From: Clostridiales bacterium
GTDB lineage: Bacteria > Bacillota > Clostridia > Christensenellales > CAG-314
NCBI GenBank assembly: GCA_003537755.1
Contig: DPQS01000004.1
Location: 123,916 to 134,845 of the forward strand
DNA length: 10,930 nt
Direction of reading: 5' to 3'
Every line of letters begins with the position of its first letter. Within the stretch, counting starts at the first letter, position 1. The translations under genes and the position numbers were made by a program. Shown here piece after piece: positions 1 to 6,721 of this stretch. The notes under the pieces are model-generated. The model was not told the DNA's origin. It did no database searches and saw only the letters and a list, made by a program, of their open reading frames with translations.

Positions 1-1
1 T

Positions 2-454
2 ACTCTTCCCCTTACATTGGTACGCAACGGTGCAAACGTGTACGTGTTTGTAAATGGCAAGTACATCGGCGTACGTAACGTCGAAGCTCACCTTGGCACT
101 GAAATTGCCAACGGCAAAGTTACCGTAGGTCTCAGTTGTAACGGTTCCAAAGCAAATACCAGCGTGTTTACCTACCTCATCGAAACGGATATCTCCGCTT
201 ACCTTGCTAAGTGCGAAGGCGATTCTACCTTCAAATACGTCGTTACCGGCGACCATGTCACCGTTACCGGCAAGAAAGAAGGATTCAAATTAAACGACAT
301 TGCCGAAATCACGATTGCGGCAGAAGAAGGTTTCACAATTACTTCCGTCAAGGTTAACGGCGTTGAAACCGACGCGAGAACCTTCAAAAAGTGGTTGTTG
401 AGCAATGATATCGCCGATGTAACAATCGAAGTTACAACCGCTGCGAAAGAGTAA
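2..454 (+). CDS. C-terminal part of a probable secreted beta-sandwich protein (5' truncated by window edge)
   Basis: The frame is open from base 2 to a TAA stop at 452-454, so the gene starts upstream; the TTG at 17 is only an internal leucine codon. About 150 residues are visible. The first ~60 (TLPLTLVRNGANVYVFVNG and onward) resemble the end of a concanavalin A/laminin-G-like beta-sandwich, where an R-x-G-x-x-V-Y-V-F-V-N-G hairpin is typical. The last ~85 residues look like a small Thr/Val-rich beta domain (ITSVKVNGVETD...VTIEVTT), as found repeated in large extracellular clostridial proteins. There is no LPxTG motif, no C-terminal membrane anchor and no catalytic motif that I recognise. 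Secretion is inferred from domain style only, because any signal peptide lies outside the window. It may supply the surface step of the same pathway, but it is separated from the next gene by a stem-loop and may be unrelated. Confidence 0.6.
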   Translation, partial: TLPLTLVRNGANVYVFVNGKYIGVRNVEAHLGTEIANGKVTVGLSCNGSKANTSVFTYLIETDISAYLAKCEGDSTFKYVVTGDHVTVTGKKEGFKLNDIAEITIAAEEGFTITSVKVNGVETDARTFKKWLLSNDIADVTIEVTTAAKE

Positions 455-466
455 CTCAAAAATACA

Positions 467-530
467 AGGTCGTAAAAACGGCCTCATGACAAACAAACCC
501 GAGGGGCGCAATGCCCCTCGGCAGTTGTCA
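467..530 (+). terminator. Stem-loops after the first gene, possible terminator
   Basis: A perfect 9-bp GC-rich stem (499-507 with 513-521, loop GCAAT) follows the TAA at 452-454. It is enclosed by a second pairing, TGACAA at 487-492 with TTGTCA at 525-530, and preceded by a small hairpin at 467-484 (AGGTCG/CGGCCT, one G-U pair). The stem is strong enough to end transcription of the upstream gene. The + strand after it has no real T-run; the T-rich flank (GTTTGTTTGTC) lies on the - strand side. It may therefore be a weak or U-poor terminator or a 3'-end stabilising structure. Confidence 0.45.
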
Positions 531-577
531 TTACTGACGTAAAAAACTGATACGTATTAAAGAATTCGTGACAAATA

Positions 578-666
578 CAGTCATGATAAACGACAATTTT
601 GTTTGATTGCACATGCGCAGGCAAAACGCGGCTGTGCGAGTGACAAATTGTCGTCTATGATGACTG
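578..666. repeat. Long imperfect inverted repeat upstream of the GH3 gene
   Basis: Bases 578-599 match the reverse complement of 645-666 at 20 of 22 positions (arms begin CAGTCATGATAAACGAC and CAGTCATCATAGACGAC). The pairing can continue inward with small bulges to a GCACA/TGTGC stem (609-613 with 633-637), so the whole 89-base segment could fold as one hairpin. The 9-mer GTGACAAAT occurs just outside the left arm (568-576) and overlapping the right arm (640-648). A TATGAT hexamer (656-661) in the right arm looks like a -10 box but has no good -35 at 16-18 bp. It lies 38 bp before the GH3 start. It could be an operator pair, an RNA leader structure or a remnant of a small mobile repeat. Confidence 0.6.
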
Positions 667-703
667 CAAAAGAACATTAAAAGCACGTCACAACGGAGTT
701 AAA

Positions 704-2668
704 ATGAAAAAAGACGTAACAAAACTTACAACAGAACAAAAAGTCAAGCTTGTAATGGGCGTTGACTGCTGGAATACTTACGACCTTGACGGTAAAATTG
801 CCAAGGTACGTGTGTCGGACGGTCCCGTCGGCGTGCGTATGCCGTTGGACCCGACAGATTGGAGTAAAGGCGACGCGCCTGCCGTAGCGTACCCGAGCAC
901 GCAAATGCTTGCCAACACCTGGAATATCGACCTGGCGCATAAGGTTGGCAATGCCATCGCCAACGACTGTATCGAACATGGCGTGGACGTTATTCTCGGA
1001 CCTGCGGTCAACATCAAGCGTTTGCCGACATGCGGTCGCAACTTCGAGTATTTTTCCGAAGATCCGTATCTTGCAGGTGTAATGGCGCGTGAGTACATCA
1101 GTGCGGTGCAGGAAAAGCACATCGGAACATCGCTTAAACACTTTTGTTGCAACGGCAGCGAATTCAGTCGCGTGTGGGCAAGCATGGACGTGGACGAACG
1201 CACTCTGCGTGAGATTTATCTCGAAGCATTCCGCATCGCTTGCGAGGCAAAGCCATGGACGGTGATGTGCAGTTACAACCTGCTAAACGGTCAACGTATG
1301 TCGGAAAATACCAAATTGTACAAAGTGTTGCGTAACGAGTTCGGTTTTGACGGAGTAATTGTGTCCGATTGGGACGCCGTCAAGGATTCCGCAGCGAGCA
1401 TCAATGCCGGATTGGCACTGGAAATGCCCCACAATGATCAGAATCAACAACAGTTGCTTGCAGACGTGGAAGCAGGCAAGGTTGACCCTGCAAAACTGGA
1501 CTACTGTGCCGAACAGGTGATTGCTCTCGCCGACAAGTGCACCGAAGCGCGCAAGTTGCGCAAGGTGGACATGTCAATCGAACAACGTCGCGAAGTTTCT
1601 CTTGATATTGCTCGTGAAGGTATCGTGTTGCTGAAAAACAACAACGTATTGCCGACGCAACCAAAAACCTCTGTTTTCGTCACGGGTGCCGCTGCATGGC
1701 ATTACTACTACGGCGGCGGAAGCAGCAATGTGGTGCCCGAAACACCTTTTGTCCCGCTTGCGGAAGCAATGCGTGCCGAAGGAGTAGACGCCGAATACTT
1801 CGAGTCGGTGTGGTGCGTTGAAAACGCCGGCTATGTCAATGTCGGCAACATTGCCAAGGCACAACAATTTGCCGCTAAAGCCGACGTAACAGTTATGTGT
1901 GTGGGTGATCCCTGCCATATCGAGAGTGAAGGCAGCGATCGTCAAAACATTAAACTTACAAAGGACGAGGTGGAGGGAATACATCATCTTGCCCGCGTGG
2001 CAAACAAAATGGTCGTGTGCGTATATGCAGGCGCGGCGGTGGACATGTCCGACTGGATTGACGAAGTCGACGCTGTGGTGTGGGCAGGTTACATCGGTCA
2101 GCACGGCAACAAAGCCTTGGCAGAGGTGCTGTCAGGCAAGATAAATCCGAGTGGCAGACTGACGGAGACATTCCCCCTTGAGTTGTCCGACGTACCTGCC
2201 GAAAATTCCTATCGTGACGGCACCGTAATGCTGTACGAAGAAATGTTGAATGTCGGTTACCGTTACTTCGACACATTCGGCAAGCCAGTGCTGTTCCCGT
2301 TCGGATACGGACTGAGTTACAGCACGTTTGCCTACGACAATTTGTCGGTAGATACCGACGACAACGGCGCAACGGTATCGTTTGACGTAACAAATACGTC
2401 GGACGTGGACGGCGCAACGGTAGCGCAGGTGTATGTGGGCGAGGTTTGCCCCAAGGTTTACCGTCCCGACAAGGAATTGAAAGGTTTTGCCAAGGTTTGG
2501 CTTGCGGCAGGACAAACAAAACGCGTTTCGGTGCAACTGTCCCGTCATGCGTTCCGGTACTACTCCGTCGCGCTGGACAAGTGGACGTTGAATCCCGGTA
2601 TGTTCGACATCTCTGTCGGAGTAAACGTTGCCGACATACTGCTTACCAAGCGTGTTGAAATACAGTAA
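704..2668 (+). CDS. Glycoside hydrolase family 3 enzyme (beta-glucosidase-like), cytoplasmic
   Basis: 654 residues. GH3 enzymes cleave terminal beta-linked sugars with retention of configuration. The family landmarks are in order. The TIM-barrel domain (about 1-285) carries GRNFEYFSEDP at 111-121, LKHF at 144-147 and VSDWDA at 220-225, with Asp222 as predicted nucleophile. The alpha/beta sandwich (about 295-500) carries ESEGSDR at 407-413, Glu409 being the likely acid/base. FPFGYGLSYSTF at 531-542 leads into a C-terminal fibronectin III-like domain (about 548-650). There is no signal peptide, so it should act on imported substrate. It is shorter than many GH3 enzymes and has no PA14 insert. 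The start is ATG 704 with GGAG at 695-698. The nearest downstream gene encodes the sugar-binding lipoprotein, 107 bp away, so co-transcription is plausible. Sugar specificity (glucose, xylose or another beta-glycoside) cannot be read from the sequence. Family assignment is firm. Confidence 0.93.
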   Translation: MKKDVTKLTTEQKVKLVMGVDCWNTYDLDGKIAKVRVSDGPVGVRMPLDPTDWSKGDAPAVAYPSTQMLANTWNIDLAHKVGNAIANDCIEHGVDVILGPAVNIKRLPTCGRNFEYFSEDPYLAGVMAREYISAVQEKHIGTSLKHFCCNGSEFSRVWASMDVDERTLREIYLEAFRIACEAKPWTVMCSYNLLNGQRMSENTKLYKVLRNEFGFDGVIVSDWDAVKDSAASINAGLALEMPHNDQNQQQLLADVEAGKVDPAKLDYCAEQVIALADKCTEARKLRKVDMSIEQRREVSLDIAREGIVLLKNNNVLPTQPKTSVFVTGAAAWHYYYGGGSSNVVPETPFVPLAEAMRAEGVDAEYFESVWCVENAGYVNVGNIAKAQQFAAKADVTVMCVGDPCHIESEGSDRQNIKLTKDEVEGIHHLARVANKMVVCVYAGAAVDMSDWIDEVDAVVWAGYIGQHGNKALAEVLSGKINPSGRLTETFPLELSDVPAENSYRDGTVMLYEEMLNVGYRYFDTFGKPVLFPFGYGLSYSTFAYDNLSVDTDDNGATVSFDVTNTSDVDGATVAQVYVGEVCPKVYRPDKELKGFAKVWLAAGQTKRVSVQLSRHAFRYYSVALDKWTLNPGMFDISVGVNVADILLTKRVEIQ

Positions 2669-2696
2669 GACGGAATAATCATCAAACAAGACTACA

Positions 2697-2762
2697 ACGA
2701 AACGCGGAAATCTGTTTGCGTTGCGACAACAAGCCGCAGCGCAGACGCGCCGTAAGTTTCGT
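2697..2762 (+). promoter_or_regulatory. Two-tier mRNA stem-loop between GH3 and binding-protein genes
   Basis: Inner stem: 2714-2725 pairs with 2735-2746 over 12 bp, including two G-U pairs, around a 9-base loop. Outer stem: ACGAAAC (2697-2703) pairs exactly with GTTTCGT (2756-2762), with GCG/CGC possible between them. The structure ends one base before the ribosome binding site AAGGAG (2764-2769) of the binding-protein gene. No U-run follows, so it is not an ordinary terminator. A role in mRNA processing or stability, raising the binding protein relative to other products, is inferred from the position. Confidence 0.5.
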
Positions 2763-2775
2763 AAAGGAGCATAGT

Positions 2776-4626
2776 ATGAAAAACTTTACAAAAATAATGG
2801 CTGTGGTTTGCCTGCTTGTATCGGTATGTGTACTTGCTATGGCATGCAAACCCACGGAACAAGAAGTTCCCGAAGGCAGAGTAAGCATCAAGTTTTTGGG
2901 AAAGGCAAGCAGAGAGTCGCAAGCGGCATGGACCGCGCTTGTGGACGCCTACAACAACGGACAGGGCGTGACCGACAAAGTGTTTGTCACGGCACGCTTC
3001 CAGAACAACGTCGCTACGGCAAGCAACTTCACTGCTTCCGCCAACTACGCCTACAACGTGGTGACGGTCAGCGACAACCAGAACGTGTTGCAAAACTTCG
3101 CTATCAAATGGGACAACAGCAAGGCACCTAACGGTTACTTGCTCAACCTGCAATCCTATGCCGACAACGATGCCGATTTCCATAAGAATACTATCAATCC
3201 CGACACCCTCAATTGGTGGCGTATGTCCTTCAACAAGAACGCCAAACAGGGTGCGGAACAGCCTAAGCACGTAATCGGCGCAGGGCAAGACCTTATGGCG
3301 GTGCCTTATGGCAGTACGGCTCAATTCAATGCCTACAACAAGGAAAAGTTTGAACAGGTCGGCATCAATATCGTGTCTGTAGCCGAAGAAGAACTTGACG
3401 AGTACAACAGCAAAAACAATGCCACTCTTATGCCGCACGGCTACGCCGAGTACAAGACGGCACCCGTTGCAGGTATGAAGTCCTCCCAAAACTTGCTTGG
3501 ACAGACCGTGTACAAGGTGTTTAACAACCGCATAGCCATGAACTGGGAAGAGCAACGCGTAATGTTGAAGTACTTCACCAAGGAGTACAACTCTTCTTCG
3601 CCCAGCACATACGGTTTCGTGTCGGAATATTGGTTCAACTACGGCTGGTCGGTAGGCGGCGACGTAATGGGCTTCAACGGTAAGAGTTACGATTTCACCC
3701 TTACGGATAAATCCGCCAACTACATTGTTGTCGACGACAACGTGTCCGTCAACGGAAGTACCTACAACAAGGGCGACATCATCCGTCACGAAGACAAAGT
3801 CAATGCCGACATGGCTGCGCTCGTTTCTGCAAACAAGGTGTACGCAATCGCCTCGCAGTACGATGCGGTGTTTGAGTACGTTGCTTTGCAAGTCGGCACC
3901 GACAAAAATGTAGATACCGGCAGTAAAGGTTACGGAGTAGCTACTCCCGAAACGAGTAATGCCGAAAACAATCTTACCAACGGCACAACGGCGATGACCC
4001 GTACCGCCGTAGGAAAAACGTCGACTTTTGGCGGATTTAATTTTGTCGACTACTGCCCTGCGGAACAATACCGCGTGTACGAAGGCGGCAGCACCTATCA
4101 GCACGAAGGCAAGGACGGCTTTGCCAATGAGTACCTGAAGGTTATCGGCGAAACCTACGACGGCGAAGTGTACACCGGCGCGTTGAAGGTTGTCAACGGT
4201 ACTAAGATTGTCGGCAAGCAGGCAACCGCAAGCATTTCCGAAGGCTTGGCAATTCCCGCATGCTCGGATCCCGACAAGTATCAGGCGGCCTGGAACTTTA
4301 TCAGCTGGGTTGCAACCGATGGACAAACTTACCTTGCCAAGGCAGGTACAATAGCACCTGTCGCCAGGGACGTGTTGTTCAGCGACAAGTTTGCCTACGC
4401 CGAAAACGACAGAAATATGTATGCCGTTGCAGTGGCTTCGGCAAACGCTCAACGCGGTGACTGGGGCTACTTCGAGTCCGGTCAGTGGGTTACCGACTGG
4501 GCAAACACATTCAACCAACGTGTACGTCGCGGATTGATGACGATTTCCGACTTCGACAGCGAATGTAATGCCGCCGCCGTAAAGGCACTTGACAATATGT
4601 ATTGCATTATCAGAGGTATAAGATGA
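2776..4626 (+). CDS. Extracellular solute-binding lipoprotein of a CUT1-type sugar ABC importer
   Basis: 616 residues from ATG 2776, chosen because AAGGAG at 2764-2769 sits 6 bases upstream and the lysine-bearing hydrophobic signal peptide begins there. An upstream extension in the same frame would add a basic stretch before the signal. The signal ends at a lipobox-like AMAC, so Cys24 should be lipidated and tether the protein outside the membrane. The mature part has family features: an N-terminal lobe with a V-x-F/V-like strand and a Q/N-rich region, and the C-terminal block SEGLAIPACSDPDKYQAAWNFISWVATDGQTYLAKAG (488-524), where sugar-binding family 1 proteins have the 'pack the sugar, end of chain' helices. 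It is longer than the roughly 400-560 residues usual in the family; residues about 300-480 look like the extra material. It is followed directly by two permease genes, which confirms the transport role. The ligand is unknown. Confidence 0.88.
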   Translation: MKNFTKIMAVVCLLVSVCVLAMACKPTEQEVPEGRVSIKFLGKASRESQAAWTALVDAYNNGQGVTDKVFVTARFQNNVATASNFTASANYAYNVVTVSDNQNVLQNFAIKWDNSKAPNGYLLNLQSYADNDADFHKNTINPDTLNWWRMSFNKNAKQGAEQPKHVIGAGQDLMAVPYGSTAQFNAYNKEKFEQVGINIVSVAEEELDEYNSKNNATLMPHGYAEYKTAPVAGMKSSQNLLGQTVYKVFNNRIAMNWEEQRVMLKYFTKEYNSSSPSTYGFVSEYWFNYGWSVGGDVMGFNGKSYDFTLTDKSANYIVVDDNVSVNGSTYNKGDIIRHEDKVNADMAALVSANKVYAIASQYDAVFEYVALQVGTDKNVDTGSKGYGVATPETSNAENNLTNGTTAMTRTAVGKTSTFGGFNFVDYCPAEQYRVYEGGSTYQHEGKDGFANEYLKVIGETYDGEVYTGALKVVNGTKIVGKQATASISEGLAIPACSDPDKYQAAWNFISWVATDGQTYLAKAGTIAPVARDVLFSDKFAYAENDRNMYAVAVASANAQRGDWGYFESGQWVTDWANTFNQRVRRGLMTISDFDSECNAAAVKALDNMYCIIRGIR

Positions 4627-5570
4627 CAAACGCCTGCGTTGCAAACGGTGCAGGCTTAGCAATGGCTAAAAAGCGCAAGTGGAAGCCCATCAACTACTTG
4701 TGCCTGGCTATCGCTCTTGTGCCGGTTGCAAGTTTCATTGCGTTCAACGCGTTTCCTGTTGTGATATCCTTTGTTGCAATGTTTGCAGACATGGACTCCA
4801 ACATGTTGGATACCATGCGTTGGAACAACTTTGAAAACTTCAAAAACGTTTTTAACGACGACAAGTTCTGGCTTGCGTGGCGCAATACCCTTATTTTGGG
4901 TACCGCACCGTTTCTGACGTTGGTAATTGCGTTGGTTATCGCGGTGTTGCTCAATCAGAAGATCAAGGGCGAAACCGCGTTCCAGGTACTGTTTTTTATT
5001 CCGTACATTTGTAGCGGTGTTGCGGTATCCATCATGTGGAAGTGGATCTTCGACACTGACCTGGGCGTAATCAACGCAATACTCGGTCAGCATATCAACT
5101 GGCTTGACAACATCGAAAAGCCCTACTTGCTTATGATAGCCGTATATATTACCATTGTGTGGCAGGCACCCGCATATGGTATAGTTATGTACAAGGCGGC
5201 ATTGCGTAATGTCAATCCGTCGTTGTACGAGGCGGCAAGCGTGGACGGTGCCAACGGTTGGCACAAGTTCTGGAACGTAACCTTGCCCGGTATCAAGCCC
5301 GTAACTTTGTTTTTGGTGCTGGCAAGTATTACCCAGGGTCTGGGATTGTTTGAGCAGGTGCTGATCCTTGCGCCTTTGCAGTGGACGGGTGTAGCGGGAC
5401 CGGACAACATTGCGTTGACGGTAAACTACTACATTTACATCAAGGGCGTGGAGCAAAGCGAAATGGAATACGCCGCCGTTATGAGTTGGATTTTGTTCTT
5501 CGTAACGTTCGGAGTGTCATTCTTCTTTATCCGCGCGCGCAACAAGGCAACTGCCGAGGAGGGTGTGTAA
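4623..5570 (+). CDS. Sugar ABC transporter permease, MalF/UgpA-like
   Basis: 315 residues if translation starts at ATG 4623, which overlaps the binding-protein stop as ATGA and has AGAGG at 4612-4616. A second in-frame ATG at 4662 (MAKKRKWKPINYL) gives a more typical N-terminus of 302 residues, so the start is uncertain. The chain has a basic N-terminus followed by about six hydrophobic segments; the first begins around residue 24 (YLCLAIALVPVASFIAF). The conserved cytoplasmic loop that contacts the ATPase is EAASVDGANGWHKFWNVTLP at 203-222, a clear EAA motif. It should form the membrane channel as a heterodimer with the permease encoded next, from which it is separated by one base. Nothing looks broken. 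Confidence 0.9.
   Translation: MTNACVANGAGLAMAKKRKWKPINYLCLAIALVPVASFIAFNAFPVVISFVAMFADMDSNMLDTMRWNNFENFKNVFNDDKFWLAWRNTLILGTAPFLTLVIALVIAVLLNQKIKGETAFQVLFFIPYICSGVAVSIMWKWIFDTDLGVINAILGQHINWLDNIEKPYLLMIAVYITIVWQAPAYGIVMYKAALRNVNPSLYEAASVDGANGWHKFWNVTLPGIKPVTLFLVLASITQGLGLFEQVLILAPLQWTGVAGPDNIALTVNYYIYIKGVEQSEMEYAAVMSWILFFVTFGVSFFFIRARNKATAEEGV
4632..4655 (+). promoter_or_regulatory. Small hairpin at the start of the first permease gene
   Basis: GCCTGC (4632-4637) pairs exactly with GCAGGC (4650-4655) around a 12-base loop. It lies between the two possible starts, ATG 4623 and ATG 4662. The right arm contains AGG, the only weak ribosome binding site for ATG 4662, so folding would hide it. 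A role in setting binding-protein to permease ratio is possible but not shown. Confidence 0.3.
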
Positions 5571-5571
5571 C

Positions 5572-6489
5572 ATGAACGATATAAGCGTGTGCGCACTTCC
5601 CAAGCGCAAAAAGCCCGTCAAGGTGGGACGAGTGATTACATATGCCGTGCTTATACTGTACGCATTGTGGATTATGGCTCCGTTTGCCGTAATCATAGTA
5701 ACATCATTTACGCCCGATATGGACTATGCCGGGGCGAGCAGTTACGTCTGGTGGCCCAAACATTTTTCGTTGGAAGGTTACCGTACTTTGTTTCTCGACG
5801 ACCAATTTGCGGCACAGACGGACGGATTTCCGACGATTATCCGCGGCTTTTTGAACATGCTGTGGATGACGCTTATCCCGCTGGTGTCGGGATTGTTGCA
5901 ATCTCTGCTTGTGGCATATTGTTACAGCAAGTGGAATTTCCCGCTTAAAAACCATTTGTTTATGTTTACCATTGCGTTGATGTTTGTACCGCTTGGAGCA
6001 TTTGCATTTGTAAGTTACATGTTTTACCAGAATCTTGGTTGGACAGAAGGCTGGAAAGTAATACTTCCCATCATGTTACCCGGGATGTTTGCCAGCGCAG
6101 GCACGGTGTTCTTCCTGCGCCCCTACATTGACGGCATAGGCAGTGAGACTGTCGAAGCTGCAAAAATCGACGGCATGGGCTTCTGGCAGATATTCCGAAA
6201 CATCATTATTCCCCTTGCAAAACCGGCACTGGTAGCACAGTTTATCTTCGGATTTGTAGGCGGATACAACAACTACACAGGCGCATTGCTGTATTTGCAA
6301 AACGAGCAAACACTGTGGAATTTGCAAATTTCAATACAAAAACTTATCGAATATGCAGCAACCGGAGACGGCGACTACGCTTTCCGTTGCGCAACTACAT
6401 TGATGTCGATGTTGCCGCTTATAGTGGTGTTCCTGTTCTGCCAACGCTACTTCATCGAAGGTATCAGCTTTGGCGGTAGCAAGGAATAA
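5572..6489 (+). CDS. Sugar ABC transporter permease, MalG/UgpE-like
   Basis: 305 residues from ATG 5572, preceded by AGGAGG at 5557-5562 inside the end of the first permease gene. An in-frame GTG at 5563 would overlap the previous gene but lies on the ribosome binding site and is unlikely. The protein starts with a basic segment (KRKKPVKVGR), then about six membrane segments, with a large outside loop after the first one (GASSYVWWPKHFSLEGYRTLF, typical of MalG-type partners). The EAA loop EAAKIDGMGFWQIFRNIIIP is at 195-214. The C-terminus QRYFIEGISFGGSKE matches the usual Q-R-Y-F-x-x-G-I ending of this subunit. No ATP-binding subunit follows; the cognate ATPase must be elsewhere, as in systems served by a shared MsmX-type protein. 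The gene is followed by 232 bases of regulatory-looking DNA. Confidence 0.92.
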   Translation: MNDISVCALPKRKKPVKVGRVITYAVLILYALWIMAPFAVIIVTSFTPDMDYAGASSYVWWPKHFSLEGYRTLFLDDQFAAQTDGFPTIIRGFLNMLWMTLIPLVSGLLQSLLVAYCYSKWNFPLKNHLFMFTIALMFVPLGAFAFVSYMFYQNLGWTEGWKVILPIMLPGMFASAGTVFFLRPYIDGIGSETVEAAKIDGMGFWQIFRNIIIPLAKPALVAQFIFGFVGGYNNYTGALLYLQNEQTLWNLQISIQKLIEYAATGDGDYAFRCATTLMSMLPLIVVFLFCQRYFIEGISFGGSKE

Positions 6490-6499
6490 ACCCTGAAAA

Positions 6500-6530
6500 A
6501 CTGTACGTACAGTGATTTGCATGACAAATC
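6500..6530. promoter_or_regulatory. Two adjacent palindromes, candidate operator
   Basis: ACTGTACGTACAGT (6500-6513) is a perfect 14-bp palindrome. It is directly followed by a second inverted repeat, GATTTG (6514-6519) and CAAATC (6525-6530) with a 5-base spacer. They start 10 bases after the permease stop. The second one covers the candidate -35 at 6521-6526, the place where a repressor would act. They could alternatively form small RNA hairpins at the end of the importer transcript. Confidence 0.45.
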
Positions 6531-6550
6531 GAAGCGGACAATATTATGAT
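6521..6550 (+). promoter_or_regulatory. Candidate sigma-A promoter for the oxidoreductase gene
   Basis: ATGACA (6521-6526, 5/6 to TTGACA) and TATGAT (6545-6550, 5/6 to TATAAT) are separated by 18 bp. Transcription would start near 6557, giving a leader of about 165 bases that contains the terminator-like hairpin at 6629-6657. The call rests on hexamer matches only. Confidence 0.35.
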
Positions 6551-6628
6551 TGACTGAAAGGGACATTGACAATATTGCTTGCCGTTTCGGGCTTGTCACG
6601 GGCAAACACGTGCGGAAAATGCTTTGCG

Positions 6629-6657
6629 AAAACCTCTTTGCGTTTCAAGAGGTTTTT
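6629..6657 (+). terminator. Rho-independent terminator (importer operon end or leader attenuator)
   Basis: AAAACCTCTT (6629-6638) pairs perfectly with AAGAGGTTTT (6647-6656) over 10 bp with an 8-base loop; the right arm runs into a five-base T tract (6653-6657). This is the clearest intrinsic terminator in the window. It lies 140 bases after the second permease stop and 65 bases before the oxidoreductase start, so it may simply close the importer operon. If the promoter at 6521-6550 is real, it instead sits in the leader of the downstream gene. Confidence 0.65.
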
Positions 6658-6721
6658 GTACTATCAGAGAGACATCTGCGCAGCAGGCGTAGTTGCCGTA
6701 GAAACGCAAGGAGAGTGTTTT

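Noticed and set aside
578..666. Insertion sequence or MITE ends
   Set aside because: No transposase, no second copy in the window and no clear target-site duplication; kept only as an open possibility in the inverted-repeat finding.
2692..4662. A 656-codon open frame on the - strand covering the whole binding-protein gene
   Set aside because: It is antisense to a gene with signal peptide, family features and ribosome binding site; its translation is Val/His/Arg-rich without any domain. Low use of codons that would read as stops in that frame explains it.
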